Assembly (NCBI GenBank): GCA_027306745.1
Contig: DAHUZD010000036.1
Coordinates: 1 to 8,241 of the forward strand
From: Acidobacteriaceae bacterium
Lineage (GTDB): Bacteria > Acidobacteriota > Terriglobia > Terriglobales > Acidobacteriaceae
DNA length: 8,241 nucleotides
Reading direction: 5' to 3'
Position numbers and translations under genes: made by a program. This document shows, piece after piece, positions 6,704 through 8,241 of this stretch (position 1 is its first letter; each line of letters starts with the position of its first letter). The notes under the pieces are model-generated. The model did no database searches. It was given only the letters and a program-made list of their open reading frames with translations, and had not been told where the DNA came from.

Positions 6704-7990
6704 ACGCAGCATCTCTGGCCCCAGCAGATCGCGCAGAGTCTCGCGGCGGCGGATGAGCTTGTGTTTGCCGCCATCGACCAGCACCTCGGCCGGGCGCGTG
6801 CGTGTGTTGTAGTTGGAACTCTGCGCCATACCGTAGGCTCCAGCGTCAAGAATCGCCACGGTGTCGCCCGCCGTCAGTTCTGGCATGGAGCGATCGCGCG
6901 CAAAAAAATCTCCACTCTCGCAGACCGGCCCCACCACATCCACCACCGTCGCCTGATCCTTGGCCCTGCGCCGCAGCGGAACAATCGCATGATGCGCCTG
7001 ATATAGCGCGGGCCGGATCAAATCGTTCATCGCCGCATCGGTCACCACAAAGGTTTTGCTGCCGTTGCGCTTGACGTACAGCACCTGCGCCAGCAACGCT
7101 CCCGCCTGCGCAATCACGAAGCGCCCCGGCTCCAGCAGTAGCTCGCCGTCAAAGCCTTCCAACTCCGCGCGCACCACACGCGCGTACTGAGCCAACAACG
7201 CCTGCGGATCGAACGGCTCTTCAATTCTGTAGGAAATTCCCAGTCCGCCCCCGGCATCGATATATCGCAATGCGATATTTTCCGCCGCCAGATCCGTCAC
7301 CAGTTCGCGCACGCGGCGCAAGGCCTGGCCAAATGGCTCGGCGTTTTGGATCTGCGAACCAATATGCACACTGATGCCCGTGGGCAACAGATGCTTGCTG
7401 CGCGACGCCAGCCGGTACAACGCACGCGCCTCGGACATCGGCACACCAAACTTGTGCGCATGCAGCCCGGTGGAAATATATGGATGCGTCTCGGCAAACA
7501 CGTCAGGATTGACGCGCAGCGCCACCGGAGCCACCTTGTGCGCAGCACGAGCGCGGGCTTCGAGCAGGTCCAACTCCGCTGCGCTCTCCACGTTGAAGAC
7601 TAGAATGCCAGCGGCCAGCGCTGCATCCATCTCCGCCGCCGCTTTGCCAACGCCGGAGAAGACCACGCGCTTGAGCGCCTTTTTGTCCGAGCGACGCACC
7701 CGTTCCAGCTCGCCGCCGGAAACAATGTCAAAACCCGCGCCCAAGCCCGCCAGCAATTGCAAAATCGACAGGTTCGAGTTGGCCTTTACCGAGTAGCAAA
7801 CGGTGTGCCTCACGCCTTGGAAGGCGGCAGCGAACATGCGCATCCGCTCCCGAATCGCGCCAGCAGAATAAACATAAAGCGGCGTGCCATAGGTCTGGGC
7901 CAAGCGCGAGAGTGGAACCTTTTCGCAGGCCAACTCCGCGCCGTTTTTGCCGCCGTATTGGAAGTTTCTTGCCGGTATGCGCATGCTCAT
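6701..7990 (-). CDS. lysA: diaminopimelate decarboxylase LysA
   Basis: LysA is a PLP enzyme that decarboxylates meso-2,6-diaminopimelate to L-lysine, the last step of lysine synthesis, in the cytoplasm. The 429-residue product is normal for the family. Fold-type III landmarks are all present: CYSVKANSN with PLP-binding Lys69; GFDIVSGGEL (86-95); HIGSQI at 209-214; the glycine-rich DAGGGLGIS phosphate-binding loop; EPGR at 287-290; and the CESGD motif with catalytic Cys357 contributed to the partner active site of the dimer. The YGMAQSSNYNTRTRP block near the C-terminus is also typical. The ATG at 7990 overlaps the stop of the upstream hydrolase gene as ATGA, suggesting coupled translation. 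A second ATG at 7984 has better ribosome-site spacing (AGG six bases upstream) and would shorten the protein by two residues. Its promoter must lie upstream of the hydrolase, outside the window. It converges on the glycosyltransferase gene with a 10-base gap. Confidence 0.96.
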   Translation of the reverse strand: MSMRIPARNFQYGGKNGAELACEKVPLSRLAQTYGTPLYVYSAGAIRERMRMFAAAFQGVRHTVCYSVKANSNLSILQLLAGLGAGFDIVSGGELERVRRSDKKALKRVVFSGVGKAAAEMDAALAAGILVFNVESAAELDLLEARARAAHKVAPVALRVNPDVFAETHPYISTGLHAHKFGVPMSEARALYRLASRSKHLLPTGISVHIGSQIQNAEPFGQALRRVRELVTDLAAENIALRYIDAGGGLGISYRIEEPFDPQALLAQYARVVRAELEGFDGELLLEPGRFVIAQAGALLAQVLYVKRNGSKTFVVTDAAMNDLIRPALYQAHHAIVPLRRRAKDQATVVDVVGPVCESGDFFARDRSMPELTAGDTVAILDAGAYGMAQSSNYNTRTRPAEVLVDGGKHKLIRRRETLRDLLGPEMLR

Positions 7991-8241
7991 CCTGCCATCT
8001 CTGGATCGTATCCTGCATCATCGAAACGCGCGTCCAAATGCGCGTCCAGAAATTTCCCCAAAATTTCCGCAACCTTCTGCGGCTGCTCCAATGGAGCGTA
8101 ATGGCCCGCGCCGTGGAGTAGATGAAACTCCGCGCGCGGGGCCTGCTCGGCTACCACGCGCATCTCATCCGGCGTGCTGCCTTTGTCTTCATCCCCGGCA
8201 ACGGCGCAGACAGGCACGCGAATCGTCGCCAGCGTAGGCAC
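7987..8241 (-). CDS. alpha/beta-hydrolase-fold protein, C-terminal part only
   Basis: The last 84 codons of a gene whose beginning lies beyond the right edge; the first visible codon (GTG) is an internal Val rather than a start. The fragment shows the C-terminal signature of small alpha/beta hydrolases. IRVPVCAVAGDEDKGSTP is the strand and turn carrying the catalytic acid (one of the acidic residues in GDED). About 27 residues later, GAGHYAPLEQP carries the catalytic His, followed by a final helix KVAEILGKFLDAHL. Members resembling this tail include 3-oxoadipate enol-lactonase-like enzymes, esterases and haloperoxidase-like proteins. The nucleophile and lid are not visible, so the substrate cannot be named. 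It is directly upstream of lysA with overlapping stop and start codons, so the two are cotranscribed. No functional link between this family and lysine synthesis is evident. Confidence 0.8.
   Translation of the reverse strand: MPTLATIRVPVCAVAGDEDKGSTPDEMRVVAEQAPRAEFHLLHGAGHYAPLEQPQKVAEILGKFLDAHLDARFDDAGYDPEMAG

Noticed and set aside
1..8241. tRNA, rRNA, riboswitch, CRISPR, insertion sequence or toxin-antitoxin module
   Set aside because: Looked for on both strands and found none: no repeat arrays, terminal inverted repeats, transposase motifs or tRNA cloverleaf. Gaps between genes are all under about 160 bases.

Overview
This window reads as ordinary bacterial chromosome. It is GC-rich in most genes, tightly packed, and has no trace of phage, transposon, integron or CRISPR. 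The combination of genes suggests the phylum Acidobacteriota, class Terriglobia. These genes are a two-PDZ Do-type protease with a glycine-rich loop, a small secreted peptidoglycan-binding protein with a basic His/Lys/Arg linker, and a large GT-C membrane glycosyltransferase. The assignment is an inference from protein style and base composition; no rRNA or other marker is present to confirm it.

Layout. Five genes lie on the plus strand: truA (tRNA pseudouridine synthase, 83-967), an M20-family zinc peptidase (1123-2400), an HtrA/Do serine protease (2527-4146), a small secreted peptidoglycan-binding protein (4271-4732), and a GT-C-type membrane glycosyltransferase (about 4873-6690). Two genes lie on the minus strand and converge on the glycosyltransferase: the C-terminal part of an alpha/beta hydrolase (7987-8241, cut by the window edge) and lysA (diaminopimelate decarboxylase, 6701-7990). 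The hydrolase stop and lysA start overlap as ATGA, so those two form an operon. No gene-free stretch exceeds about 160 bases.

The plus-strand genes are spaced by 120-155 bases and look mostly like separate transcription units. A strong hairpin with a short T run (4170-4219) ends the protease unit. A good sigma-70-like promoter (4799-4826) precedes the glycosyltransferase, and its position argues for a start codon at 4873 rather than 4825. The last plus-strand gene and lysA are 10 bases apart tail to tail, and a perfect palindrome has their two stop codons at its ends.

Working together. Three plus-strand products (Do protease, peptidoglycan-binding protein, glycosyltransferase) belong to the cell envelope. 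LysA touches the wall indirectly because it consumes meso-diaminopimelate to make lysine. Beyond that shared theme I see no dedicated multi-gene system, and I do not claim a new one. The most useful leads are the orphan GT-C protein, the His/Lys/Arg-rich secreted peptidoglycan-binding protein, and the non-coding palindromes.
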